DNA from: Lachnospiraceae bacterium
GTDB taxonomy: Bacteria > Bacillota > Clostridia > Lachnospirales > Lachnospiraceae
NCBI GenBank assembly: GCA_017444015.1
Contig: JAFSXN010000015.1
Coordinates: 1-51,889, forward strand
Length of the DNA stretch: 51,889 nt
Reading direction: 5' to 3'
The notes below the pieces were generated by a model. The model did not search any database and was not told the DNA's origin. It was given only the letters and a program-made list of their open reading frames with translations. The translations under genes were made by a program, and so were the position numbers. Shown here in pieces: positions 18,244 to 26,924 of the stretch. Positions within the stretch are counted from its first letter, which is position 1; each line of letters opens with the position of its first letter.

Positions 18244-18786
18244 TTATCCGAAATATCTCTTCAGAAGTCCGGCGAAGGCCTTGCCATGTCTTGCCTCGTC
18301 CCGGCCGATCTCATGGACAATATCATGGATCGCATCGAGATTCAATTCCTTTGCCTTTTTCGCCAGATCCGCACGTCCCTGCGTTGCGCCATATTCGGCA
18401 TCTGCCCGAAGCTCCAGATTCTTCTTTGTGGAATCCGTAAGGACTTCGCCCAGTAATTCCGCGAAGTGAGCGGCATGTTCAGCCTCTTCCCAGGCGGCCT
18501 TTTCATAGAAAGCGCCAACCTCAGGATAGCCTTCTCTGGTAGCTACACGAGCCATCGCCAGATACATCCCTACTTCGCAGCATTCGCCGTTAAACATTTC
18601 CCGCAGACCCTTTTTGATCTCTTCCGGAGCGTCGGAAGCCACTCCGAGTACGTGCTCAGCTGCCCAGACCTTTTCGCCCTCCTGCTTATTGAATTTCTCC
18701 GCAGGCGCGTTACAGGTAGGACAATTTGCAGGGGGCTCATCCCCCTCATGAACATAACCACATACAGAACATACCCATTTTGCCAT
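18244..18786 (-). CDS. rbr: Rubrerythrin (N-terminal rubredoxin, 'reverse' type)
   Basis: Peroxide-scavenging non-haem iron protein of anaerobes. Residues 1-33 form a rubredoxin-like FeS4 site (two CxxC pairs: CSVC and CPTC). Residues about 50-180 form a ferritin-like four-helix domain with diiron ligands in FNGECCEVGMYL, AAWEEAEHAAHF, AEYGATQGR and GRDEARHGKAF. The rubredoxin-first order is that of reverse rubrerythrins. 180 residues. AAGGAGA lies 7 nt before the ATG. An imperfect dyad at 18823-18854 upstream may be an operator. It reduces H2O2 with electrons from rubredoxin/NADH pathways, in the cytoplasm. Confidence 0.93.
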   Translation of the reverse strand: MAKWVCSVCGYVHEGDEPPANCPTCNAPAEKFNKQEGEKVWAAEHVLGVASDAPEEIKKGLREMFNGECCEVGMYLAMARVATREGYPEVGAFYEKAAWEEAEHAAHFAELLGEVLTDSTKKNLELRADAEYGATQGRADLAKKAKELNLDAIHDIVHEIGRDEARHGKAFAGLLKRYFG

Positions 18787-18822
18787 AGTTTAAATCTCCT
18801 TTATTAATTAGATCATAGCCTT

Positions 18823-18854
18823 ATAGTAAACGTTCATTTTTTTACGTTCACTAT
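18823..18854. promoter_or_regulatory. Imperfect dyad upstream of rubrerythrin
   Basis: ATAGTAAACGT (18823-18833) and ACGTTCACTAT (18844-18854) match in 10 of 11 positions around a T-rich 10-bp spacer. It lies 37-68 bp before the rubrerythrin start in the divergent region. It does not match the PerR box. It could be an operator or a leader hairpin. Confidence 0.4.
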
Positions 18855-18931
18855 ATGTTCGCTTCTGATAGGTGTATTTTACCTTATATCCGGCATATTA
18901 TAAAGCATTTTATGCTTTTTTTAGCTTTTGG

Positions 18932-18960
18932 TTGACATAATATTATTTTGAGGTTATGAT
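18932..18960 (+). promoter_or_regulatory. Promoter of the tyrosine recombinase gene
   Basis: TTGACA (18932-18937), 17 bp, TATGAT (18955-18960): a near-consensus sigma-A promoter 42 bp before the ATG at 19002. Confidence 0.7.
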
Positions 18961-19001
18961 TTATGTCAGGTAGTAATGTATGAATAATAAGGGGTTTTAT
19001 A

Positions 19002-20057
19002 ATGTCTGATACAAATCTTACCTACCACGACCAGGTCAACGTGGATAATACGCTGCGTTTACGGGAACTGATTCCTACGCTGCCCTCCTTTTGCAGAGAC
19101 TTCTTTCTCGGTATCAAGGATACGACCGCGACGAGAACCCGGGTGGCATATGCTTACGATCTTCGGATCTTCTTTGAATTCCTGCACGAAAACAATCCAG
19201 TCTGCCGAAAAATGGAAATTACGGATTTTCCTCTTAGTCTCCTGGAGGATCTGAAGGCGATCGATATCAACGAATATATGGACTATCTTTCCTATTATAT
19301 TAAGGATGGAGAAGTCGTAACGAATGATGAGCGGGGCAAGCAGAGAAAGCTGGCCTCCTTACGGAGCATGTATAATTATTTCTGCCAGACAGAACGGATC
19401 GAAAAAAATCCGGCAGCCCTCGTTTCCATGCCAAAGCTCCACAAGAAAGAAATCATCCGCCTGGATCCGGGGGAAGTCGCGACGCTTTTAGATAACGTGG
19501 AGGACGGTGAAAACCTTACGAAAAAACAGCTGGAATTCCATAAAAAGACCCGGGTCCGGGATCTTGCTCTTCTGACCCTCCTTCTCGGAACTGGGATCCG
19601 TGTCTCCGAATGTGTGGGGCTTGATCTTAAGAACGTCGACTTTCGAAACAACGGGATCCTCGTCAAGAGAAAGGGCGGATATGAAGCCGTCGTCTATTTT
19701 GGGGACGAGGTTGAAGAGGCATTACGGGATTATCTGGAGGAACGAAAGCATATCATTCCCGCGGAAGGACACGAAAACGCTCTCTTCCTCTCGCTGCAGA
19801 ATAAAAGAATATCGGTACGGGCCGTAGAAAAGCTGGTTAAAAAATACGCTCAGACCGTAACTACGCTGAAAAAAATTACTCCGCATAAGCTCAGAAGCAC
19901 CTATGGCACCAATCTTTACAGCGAAACCGGGGATATCTATCTCGTTGCGGATGTTCTGGGTCATAAGGACGTAAATACAACGAAGAAGCACTACGCCGCA
20001 CAGGACGAGAATCGACGCAGAATGGCAGCAAATATCGTAAAGCTGCGCGAAGCCTGA
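19002..20057 (+). CDS. Tyrosine recombinase (XerC/XerD-like)
   Basis: A 351-residue site-specific recombinase with an N-terminal SAM-like core-binding domain (about 25-135) and a C-terminal catalytic domain. The active-site set is complete: Arg200 in GTGIRVSE, the lysine hairpin LVKRKGGYE near 221-229, His295 and Arg298 in HKLRST, His321 in LGHKDV, and nucleophile Tyr331 in KKHYAA. It stands alone with its own promoter, next to the lexA region. There are no phage or transposon genes and no att-like flanking repeats nearby. A housekeeping Xer-type chromosome-dimer role or a phase-variation invertase is more likely than an integrase. A dif site was not identified. Confidence 0.88.
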   Translation: MSDTNLTYHDQVNVDNTLRLRELIPTLPSFCRDFFLGIKDTTATRTRVAYAYDLRIFFEFLHENNPVCRKMEITDFPLSLLEDLKAIDINEYMDYLSYYIKDGEVVTNDERGKQRKLASLRSMYNYFCQTERIEKNPAALVSMPKLHKKEIIRLDPGEVATLLDNVEDGENLTKKQLEFHKKTRVRDLALLTLLLGTGIRVSECVGLDLKNVDFRNNGILVKRKGGYEAVVYFGDEVEEALRDYLEERKHIIPAEGHENALFLSLQNKRISVRAVEKLVKKYAQTVTTLKKITPHKLRSTYGTNLYSETGDIYLVADVLGHKDVNTTKKHYAAQDENRRRMAANIVKLREA

Positions 20058-20119
20058 AGGGGGTATGCGCCGAAGCTGTCCCGAAAGCAGGACGCTCCGG
20101 CGCAGGGTGAAACAATTCG

Positions 20120-20611
20120 TCACTGACCGTTTTCGTTTACGTTGTCGTTTACGCTTACGTCTACGTTAACGTTCGCATCTGCGTTTCCGCTTGCGTTTTC
20201 GTCTACGCTCACGTCAATACTGACATCCGCGGTACAGTAACAGGGGATAATTATGTAATTACCCGGAACCAGCGCGGTATACGTCTGAAGGTGATTGATC
20301 CGGCATACTTCTTCCATATAAGCATCCGGGGAAGCATACTCCTCCATACCATATTTTTCCGCGACCGTTTCCAGAGTATCACCAAAGTAGATCATAACGC
20401 TTTTATAGCCTGTTTTATTTCCGCTCTCCATTTCCTTCGCACCGGAGGAAGCATATATCAGACGGGTACAGGTCAGAATTCCCGTCAATAAAACGATACC
20501 GAAAATAATCGAAGCCAAAAGAACCTTTTTTCCGGAAAAGTATTTCCGGTTTTTCCGATATCGTTCGATCAAGTTTATTACTCTTCTGCCCTGTCTGAAG
20601 CTCACTGTCAT
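20120..20611 (-). CDS. LysM-domain protein, YneA-like SOS division inhibitor candidate
   Basis: ATG 20611 is preferred (GGGGG 6 nt upstream) over a TTG at 20635, giving 163 residues. The basic N-terminus is followed by one membrane helix (about residues 28-48, VLLASIIFGIVLLTGILTC) and a LysM-like module. That module runs from SVMIYFGDTLETVAEKYG, through VCRINHL, to LVPGNYIIIPCY. The Asn/Asp/Val tail (about 130-163) is built of repeated VDVSVN-type units from repetitive DNA. In Bacillus, yneA encodes a small membrane LysM protein that blocks division during the SOS response and is divergent from lexA; the same arrangement is present here, with LexA boxes in the promoter. The function by position and architecture is likely but not proven. 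Confidence 0.75.
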   Translation of the reverse strand: MTVSFRQGRRVINLIERYRKNRKYFSGKKVLLASIIFGIVLLTGILTCTRLIYASSGAKEMESGNKTGYKSVMIYFGDTLETVAEKYGMEEYASPDAYMEEVCRINHLQTYTALVPGNYIIIPCYCTADVSIDVSVDENASGNADANVNVDVSVNDNVNENGQ

Positions 20612-20664
20612 ATCTACCCCCATCGCTTTCATCAATAGCGGAAAGCCTGAAAAAATATCAAAGG

Positions 20665-20737
20665 CGAACGTCTGTTCTGATAATGATTATACGAACATCT
20701 GTTCTGGTTGTCAACCGTTTTATCGAACATTTTTTCG
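20665..20737. promoter_or_regulatory. Three LexA (SOS) boxes and LysM-gene promoter
   Basis: Box 1 CGAACGTCTGTTCT (20665-20678) and box 2 CGAACATCTGTTCT (20692-20705) fit the Gram-positive CGAAC-N4-GTTC consensus. Box 3 CGAACATTTTTTCG (20724-20737) is weaker. On the minus strand TTGACA (20714-20709), 17 bp, TATAAT (20691-20686) forms a perfect promoter for the LysM gene, and box 2 fills its spacer exactly. Box 3 is nearer lexA. Confidence 0.85.
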
Positions 20738-20770
20738 ATTTTTCTTTTCTTTTAAAAAAAACTATGTTAT

Positions 20771-20776
20771 TATAAT
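20771..20776 (+). promoter_or_regulatory. Putative lexA -10 box
   Basis: TATAAT in TTATTATAATGAAAG, downstream of LexA box 3. A poor -35 lies about 17 bp upstream in a T-rich run. Confidence 0.45.
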
Positions 20777-20783
20777 GAAAGCG

Positions 20784-20852
20784 CGGAAGGATTTTACAGG
20801 AAGCGAATGAAAATATATTCGTTTCCTATATAAGAAATCCGATCTGCCTTCA
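20784..20852 (+). promoter_or_regulatory. Long hairpin in the lexA leader
   Basis: Nested complementarity: GGAAGGATTTT with AGAAATCC...CCTTC outside, and AGGAAGCGAAT with ATTCGTTTCCT inside. It precedes the ribosome binding site (GGGGGT) of lexA. It could tune LexA translation. Confidence 0.4.
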
Positions 20853-20894
20853 TTTATTAATTCACATATTCATTCAGAAAAACGGGGGTATATC

Positions 20895-21515
20895 ATGGGA
20901 AAACGAGACGAAAGCATTACCTCGAAGCAGCAGGAGGTATTGAATTATATTAAGGAAGAAATTCTGAAGCGCGGGTATCCGCCTGCGGTGCGGGAGATCT
21001 GCGAGGCCGTCGGTCTGAAGTCGACCTCGAGTGTCCATGCTCATCTGGAGAGCCTGGAAAAGAAGGGTTTTATACGTCGTGATCCTACGAAGCCGCGCGC
21101 GATCGAGATCGTTGACGACGGATTTCAGACGATCCGGCAGGAAATGGCCTCTATCCCGATCGTCGGTACGGTTGCCGCCGGTCAGCCGATCCTTGCCGAG
21201 CAGAATATCTCCGGCTATTTCCCGCTGCCGGTCGATATGGTCCCGAACGCGGAAACCTTTGTTTTAAAGGTCAAGGGAGATTCGATGATCAATATCGGAA
21301 TATACGACGGCGATCAGATTTTTGTAGAATGTGTAAAGTCCGCCAGAAACGGCGATGTTGTCGTAGCGCTGATCGACGATTCGGCAACGGTCAAAACCTT
21401 CTATGCGGAGAACGGCCATTACCGCCTCCAGCCGGAGAATGACAATATGGCTCCGATCATTGTCGATGAAGTGCGTATTCTCGGAAAAGTCTTCGGTGTA
21501 TTCCGAAGAATGTAG
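20895..21515 (+). CDS. lexA: LexA repressor
   Basis: The SOS repressor, cleaved on RecA activation. 206 residues. The N-terminal winged helix (about 1-70) has recognition-helix sequence [19 protein letters not shown]. The C-terminal S24 peptidase domain has the Ala95-Gly96 cleavage site in GTVAAGQP, catalytic Ser130 in KGDSM and Lys167 in SATVKTF. It is divergent from the LysM gene with three LexA boxes between them, so it is autoregulated and controls the LysM gene. Confidence 0.96.
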   Translation: MGKRDESITSKQQEVLNYIKEEILKRGYPPAVREICEAVGLKSTSSVHAHLESLEKKGFIRRDPTKPRAIEIVDDGFQTIRQEMASIPIVGTVAAGQPILAEQNISGYFPLPVDMVPNAETFVLKVKGDSMINIGIYDGDQIFVECVKSARNGDVVVALIDDSATVKTFYAENGHYRLQPENDNMAPIIVDEVRILGKVFGVFRRM

Positions 21516-21568
21516 AACAGGGTTGTCTGCGGGAGCCTTCAAAAGACTTCTTTTATCATATAGGAACC

Positions 21569-21684
21569 GAATTTATTTATACTTGTTAACGCAATTAACT
21601 GCAGTTTTGTATTATATAGAACCGTACGTTCACTCGTTATATATTCAATTTATCGGCAACTATTTGCGTTAATGAGTAAATTCG
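21569..21684. repeat. Diverged relative of the 103-bp repeat, copy E
   Basis: The outer CGAATTTA (21569-21576) pairs with TAAATTCG (21677-21684). The left end TATACTTGTTAACGCAATTAACTGC and right end CGGCAACTATTTGCGTTAATGAGT keep the order of the 103-bp element, but the long stem is eroded. It lies between the 3' ends of lexA and rsfS. Confidence 0.6.
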
Positions 21685-21685
21685 T

Positions 21686-22057
21686 TTACGAGATACTGTC
21701 TGCTTTCGTCCGAAGATCCTCGGGCGAGAGCTTTACTGCATCCCCCCAGATCCGTTCCAGATCATAAAAAGCTCTGGATTCCCGGTCGAAGATATGGATG
21801 ACGATATCCTGGTAATCCAGCAGGACCCAGCCGGAAGCATTCGTACCCTCGATGCTTTTGGCATGGATTTTATTCTGCGATAGCTTCTGTTCGAGCTCAT
21901 TCATCATAGCTCCGATCTGGTTTTTACTCAAACCTGTAGCAATGACAAAATAATCCGCCATAACGGAAATCTTCTGTATATCTAAAATCGAGATATCCTC
22001 TGCCTTTTTGTCCTCCAGGGCTTTTATAATGATTTGCAGCTGATCACGTATTTCCAT
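21686..22057 (-). CDS. rsfS: Ribosomal silencing factor RsfS
   Basis: A 123-residue nucleotidyltransferase-fold protein that binds L14 and blocks subunit joining under starvation. The family signature is clear: KAEDISILDIQKISVMADYFVIATG, then KSIEGTNASGWVLLDYQDIVIHIF, and FYDLERIWGDA. It follows yqeK by 36 nt on the same strand, the usual neighbour order. The start is supported by GGAAAGAG upstream. Confidence 0.94.
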   Translation of the reverse strand: MEIRDQLQIIIKALEDKKAEDISILDIQKISVMADYFVIATGLSKNQIGAMMNELEQKLSQNKIHAKSIEGTNASGWVLLDYQDIVIHIFDRESRAFYDLERIWGDAVKLSPEDLRTKADSIS

Positions 22058-22093
22058 AAACTCTTTCCTTTCAAAACGTTACTGCCGGCTCCT

Positions 22094-22711
22094 TTATATG
22101 CGGGGAGCCTCTTCTGTATCCAAAGCACTATAATATTCGTAGGTTTTCTCCGTCATCTCATCCAACGGCTGATCGGTCGTCTCAAGATATTCTAACGTAC
22201 GTTTCAGTATAAACACAAGTCCTTTATCCAGATTCTCAAACGACAGCTTTCTTATATAAGGAAGCATTTCTGTGTGGATCCGATAGGGCTCGATATAATC
22301 CGCGATAAAAATGATCTTGTCAAGCGTACTCATAGCGGGTTTTCCGGTTGTATGGCAGCGGATCGCGGACAGGACCTCCGGATCCTTTATCCCGTATCGA
22401 TGCTCCGCCAGATAAGCCCCGTATTTCGCATGCAGAAGCGAGGGGTTTTGCTCTTCGGTCAGCGATATCTCGATCCCCTTTTTCTTGCACTTTTCAAGCA
22501 GCTCTCTGTCCTTATAGCATTTTGCGCAATCGTGAAGCATTCCGGCTGTCAAAGCCTGATACAGAGAAATGTCATTGACCATAGCCAAAGCCGCTGCTGT
22601 CTGCGCGACGGAAACCGTATGACGGAACCTGGATTCCTTTAAAGAGCTCCTCATTTTCTCCTCTAAATCCCGGAGCTTTTCAAGCTCTTCTTTACATAAT
22701 ATCTCACTCAT
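22094..22711 (-). CDS. yqeK: YqeK, HD-domain Ap4A hydrolase
   Basis: A 205-residue HD-domain protein. Members hydrolyse diadenosine tetraphosphate symmetrically to ADP. Metal ligands: His31 in RFRHTVSV, His60-Asp61 in GMLHDCAK, and the later His in IRCHTTGKPAMSTLDKIIFIADYIEP, which also holds the conserved Asp. In most Firmicutes yqeK follows nadD directly; here nadD is absent and the upstream neighbour is a divergent secreted protein gene. It is probably co-transcribed with rsfS. Confidence 0.9.
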   Translation of the reverse strand: MSEILCKEELEKLRDLEEKMRSSLKESRFRHTVSVAQTAAALAMVNDISLYQALTAGMLHDCAKCYKDRELLEKCKKKGIEISLTEEQNPSLLHAKYGAYLAEHRYGIKDPEVLSAIRCHTTGKPAMSTLDKIIFIADYIEPYRIHTEMLPYIRKLSFENLDKGLVFILKRTLEYLETTDQPLDEMTEKTYEYYSALDTEEAPRI

Positions 22712-22768
22712 AGCAATAGGATTATATCGTTTTTTTATGAATTTGTCATGGAAATTTAATAATTCTAC

Positions 22769-22797
22769 TTGATTTACATAAAATTGTTTTATATAAT
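22769..22797 (+). promoter_or_regulatory. Promoter of the InlB-type secreted protein gene
   Basis: TTGATT (22769-22774), 17 bp, TATAAT (22792-22797). A perfect AACCATTT/AAATGGTT hairpin (22824-22844) follows in the leader, about 70 nt before the chosen ATG. Confidence 0.65.
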
Positions 22798-22913
22798 CAA
22801 ATATGTTCCCTCTATTTTCGGAAAACCATTTGTAAAAAATGGTTCACCTGTTTGGGGCAACGCTTTTATATGAAAAGATTAAGCACTCATTTACAACTTC
22901 GGAGGACAATCCT

Positions 22914-23876
22914 ATGATCAAAAAAATTCTGATGACTCTTGCTGCTGCGGCCTGCGCCTGTTTTTTAGCAGTCGTTCCCGTCAAGGCAGCAAATGTAACC
23001 GTAACCTTCTTTACGCCCTACAGCGTAGTTCCTGTGACCGTACCTCAGGGAACGGATCTGACCTATAAGGGACCTACGGATGTCAATGTACCGGGCTATG
23101 CCTTTATCGGCTGGAGCGTTCCGCTTGCCAATGTGCAGACGGATCTTGCGGCGATCGCGCTCTATGCGGATATCGGAACCGAATCGCAGATGGTTGCGGC
23201 CTATAACGCGCTGATTAACGCTCCTACCGGGATCTTAAGCTATACGACCGTAAATAAGGATACCATTCCGTCAGCGACCCAGAATATTAAGACGACACCT
23301 ACGCCGGTTTCAAACATCACTACGCTGACAGCGGATCAGACCTTCGTTATGAATCCGGTAGGGACTCCCGGAAAGACCTGTGTCGTAAAGTGGTATAACG
23401 GGTCTACCGGTGAGCTTTTAAAGACAGATATCGTACCCTTCGGCTCCTCTCTTCCGCAGCCGGAAACGCCCTGTATTCCCGGTCTGGAATTTGTCGGCTG
23501 GGACGGCTCATGGACAAATATCACCTCGGATCGCAGCATAACCGCCTGCTTCTATAAGACCAGAAAGCTCATCTTCAAGGACAGAAAAGGAAACGTTCTC
23601 GGAGATAAGACCATCCGTGTCACCGACAGTATCGAATCCGCGGCAGAGAATTTCAACAAGATCGACCTGGATTATAAGGTGGATCACTGGCAGATCGAAT
23701 ATTCGAGTGACGAGCTGACCGTAACTCTGACTGCTCTAGGTAATGACGATGGCGATTATTTAGAGCATGAATGCGAGGACTGCGACGGCGACTGCGGGAA
23801 CGACCCGGATGACTGCGACTGCAAATCCGACTGCCGCTGCCATAGCTGGGACAAGTATTACGGCATTGAATACTGA
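22914..23876 (+). CDS. Secreted InlB-repeat-type protein with Cys/Asp-rich tail
   Basis: ATG 22914 is chosen because GGAGGA lies upstream and a signal peptide follows (residues 1-25, MIKKILMTLAAAACACFLAV, cleavage near VKA-AN); this gives 320 residues. Two Listeria-Bacteroides/InlB B-type beta modules are visible. The first is about 27-65, ending YAFIGWS; the second is about 155-205, with CVVKWYNG and FVGWDGSW. A third beta-rich part follows. The last ~40 residues are acidic and hold seven cysteines (HECEDCDGDC, DCDCKSDCRC), suggesting metal binding or disulphide crosslinking. There is no LPXTG or membrane anchor, so it is probably released or held by the cysteine tail. It sits where nadD is expected. 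Function unknown. Confidence 0.78.
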   Translation: MIKKILMTLAAAACACFLAVVPVKAANVTVTFFTPYSVVPVTVPQGTDLTYKGPTDVNVPGYAFIGWSVPLANVQTDLAAIALYADIGTESQMVAAYNALINAPTGILSYTTVNKDTIPSATQNIKTTPTPVSNITTLTADQTFVMNPVGTPGKTCVVKWYNGSTGELLKTDIVPFGSSLPQPETPCIPGLEFVGWDGSWTNITSDRSITACFYKTRKLIFKDRKGNVLGDKTIRVTDSIESAAENFNKIDLDYKVDHWQIEYSSDELTVTLTALGNDDGDYLEHECEDCDGDCGNDPDDCDCKSDCRCHSWDKYYGIEY

Positions 23877-23893
23877 TAAAAAGCTCTTATTGA

Positions 23894-23996
23894 TATACTC
23901 GCGAACGCAATTAATTGCCGTTTTTGGTAAAGTAAACGTACTGGAATTGCGTTTGCGAGTCCGGTTGATCGGCAACGAAAATCGTTAACCAGTATA
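23894..23996 (-). repeat. 103-bp branched palindromic repeat, copy D
   Basis: Starts TATACTCGCGAACGCAATT, ends GTTAACCAGTATA; orientation as copy B. It sits between the convergent secreted-protein gene and yhbY, just before a terminator. Confidence 0.8.
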
Positions 23997-24018
23997 AATA
24001 CCTGATATTTCTTAAAAA

Positions 24019-24051
24019 GGGGGGGCATTCCACGGGATGCGCCCTCTTTTT
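24019..24051. terminator. Rho-independent terminator
   Basis: GGGGGCATTCC (about 24021-24030) pairs with GGATGCGCCC (about 24035-24044) and is followed by CTCTTTTTT. It terminates the secreted-protein gene. The A-run on the left could also serve yhbY on the minus strand. Confidence 0.75.
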
Positions 24052-24364
24052 ACGACTTACCCTGCTTTGCCCGCGGCAATTCAATTTTCGGATTATCCCT
24101 GTTTTTTCGATATAAAACGATCTTGCGTCCGATTACCTGGACCAACGTCGAGCGGGTCCGCTCCGAAACCATCTCCGCAACCTCGTTCGGATCGTCAAAA
24201 CAGTTCTTTAAAAGTCCAACTTTAATAAGCTCTCTGGCGTCGATCGCCTCATCAACGGCCTGAACCACTTCCGGGGTGACTCCTTCTTTACCGATATGGA
24301 GTACCGTTTCCTCGGTTGACGCGAGACTTCTCAGATATGCTCTCTGTTTACTTGTAAACTTCAT
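24050..24364 (-). CDS. yhbY: YhbY-type RNA-binding protein (CRM domain)
   Basis: A 104-residue CRM-domain protein that associates with pre-50S ribosomal particles. It starts MKFTSKQRAYLRSLAS; IGKEGVTPEVVQAVDEAIDARELIKVGLL contains the conserved GxxG-like loop. VQVIGRKIVLYRKN closes the domain, followed by a short basic tail. It lies 48 nt downstream of obg on the same strand, the usual arrangement. Confidence 0.93.
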   Translation of the reverse strand: MKFTSKQRAYLRSLASTEETVLHIGKEGVTPEVVQAVDEAIDARELIKVGLLKNCFDDPNEVAEMVSERTRSTLVQVIGRKIVLYRKNRDNPKIELPRAKQGKS

Positions 24365-24412
24365 TGATCTGCTCCTTATTTTTGTTTACACATACAGCAG
24401 CTGCCAGTGTGT

Positions 24413-25799
<1,387 letters not shown>

Positions 25800-25864
25800 T
25801 TGTAACCACTGTATACCGGTGTTTACCGTTACCACGTCCCCGGAATCCGAAAAAACTGTTCCGT

Positions 25865-26158
25865 TTACGCTTCCTTCTGTTCTCTGGGATAAACGCTAGC
25901 CTGCTTCTTATCCCTGCCGAGACGCTCAAATCTTACTACACCGTCAACCAGCGCGAATAAGGTATCGTCTCCTCCCCTTCCGACATTCGTTCCGGGATGG
26001 ATCTTCGTACCACGCTGTCTGTACAGAATATTACCGGCCTTCACAAACTGGCCATCGGCTCTCTTCGCGCCTAATCTCTTTGCCTCGGAATCTCTTCCGT
26101 TCTTAGTAGAACCAACTCCCTTTTTATGAGCAAAGAATTGAAGGTTAAGCTCAAACAT
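25865..26158 (-). CDS. rpmA: 50S ribosomal protein L27
   Basis: 97 residues; [21 protein letters not shown] and [24 protein letters not shown] are typical. The N-terminus [14 protein letters not shown] carries the Firmicute-specific extension that is removed at the LQFF/A motif by the cysteine protease Prp, encoded directly upstream (2-nt gap). AGGAGGT precedes the ATG. Confidence 0.97.
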   Translation of the reverse strand: MFELNLQFFAHKKGVGSTKNGRDSEAKRLGAKRADGQFVKAGNILYRQRGTKIHPGTNVGRGGDDTLFALVDGVVRFERLGRDKKQASVYPREQKEA

Positions 26159-26160
26159 GA

Positions 26161-26481
26161 TTATACCTCCTCAATTATCAGCTTCAAATAATCCTTACCG
26201 TATTTTTCCTGAACATCCGCAAGACCCAAAAGCATAGTATCCAATAAAAGCACACCCTTTTCATCCGGTGGCTCTCTGAACTCAAAAACAAGTCCGTCAG
26301 AAAGCTCTTCGCCAAAAACCGCATTATCTGTAAGACGCTCCAGGGCATTTGCGGTATTTATGACTAACATCGAAACAGCAGCACAGACGATATCCTTTCC
26401 GGCATCTTCAAATTCCGCATGTCCCTTAACCCGGACAGATCGAACACTGCCGTCCTGCTTTCGGATCCTTGCCTCGATCAT
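26161..26481 (-). CDS. prp: Ribosomal-processing cysteine protease Prp
   Basis: A 106-residue cysteine protease that trims the L27 N-terminus, which is needed for functional ribosomes in Firmicutes. The catalytic pair is His21 in VKGHAEFE and Cys33 in [10 protein letters not shown], at the usual spacing. Its ATG overlaps the rplU stop by 4 nt. Confidence 0.95.
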   Translation of the reverse strand: MIEARIRKQDGSVRSVRVKGHAEFEDAGKDIVCAAVSMLVINTANALERLTDNAVFGEELSDGLVFEFREPPDEKGVLLLDTMLLGLADVQEKYGKDYLKLIIEEV

Positions 26482-26783
26482 AGATTGATCGCGTCGATCT
26501 TTACTTCCGTGTATGCTTGTCTATGGCCGTTTTTCTTATGATAGCCGGATTTTCTCTTATACTTATAGACAATCACCTTTTTCCCACGGCCATTCGCGGT
26601 CACCGTCGCGTCTACCGATGCGGTCTTCACATCGTCGCCGACCTTCAGCGTATCGTCAGAAACAGCTAATACCTGATCGAAAGTAACCTTCTCACCTTCT
26701 TCGGCGCCGAGCTTCTCAACCCGGACTACGTCACCTTCGGATACCTTGTACTGCTTTCCGCCGGTTGCAATAATTGCGTACAT
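26478..26783 (-). CDS. rplU: 50S ribosomal protein L21
   Basis: 101 residues, starting [25 protein letters not shown], with the basic end [25 protein letters not shown] that contacts 23S rRNA. AGGAGGTG precedes the ATG. First gene of the rplU-prp-rpmA message. Confidence 0.97.
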   Translation of the reverse strand: MYAIIATGGKQYKVSEGDVVRVEKLGAEEGEKVTFDQVLAVSDDTLKVGDDVKTASVDATVTANGRGKKVIVYKYKRKSGYHKKNGHRQAYTEVKIDAINL

Positions 26784-26880
26784 TTGGCACCTCCTGTTAA
26801 ATTACTCGCTGGCTTCGGAGGAAGGTTCCCATATCATCAGAAAATCTTCGCTTTCGACCCTCACCAGGCGGCATACTCAA
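26784..26880 (-). ncRNA. L21 leader RNA (ribosomal protein leader)
   Basis: The 5' untranslated region of rplU contains a short GTCGAAAGCGA hairpin, a GGAACCTTCC stem and GAAGCCAGCGAG before the ribosome binding site. This matches in layout and wording the L21 leader found upstream of rplU in Firmicutes, which is thought to allow autoregulation by L21. Assignment is from memory of the motif. Confidence 0.6.
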
Positions 26881-26882
26881 GC

Positions 26883-26911
26883 ATGTTAGCATACCCGTTT
26901 TTGGTTGTCAA
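26883..26911 (-). promoter_or_regulatory. rplU operon promoter
   Basis: On the minus strand TTGACA (26911-26906), 17 bp, TAACAT (26888-26883) preceded by TGC, an extended -10. Strong match, about 100 nt before rplU. Confidence 0.8.
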
Positions 26912-26924
26912 CAGTGAAAATTCC

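Noticed and set aside
19002-20057. Tyrosine recombinase as sign of an integrated element
   Set aside because: No phage, conjugation or att-like repeats nearby, and housekeeping genes lie on both sides.
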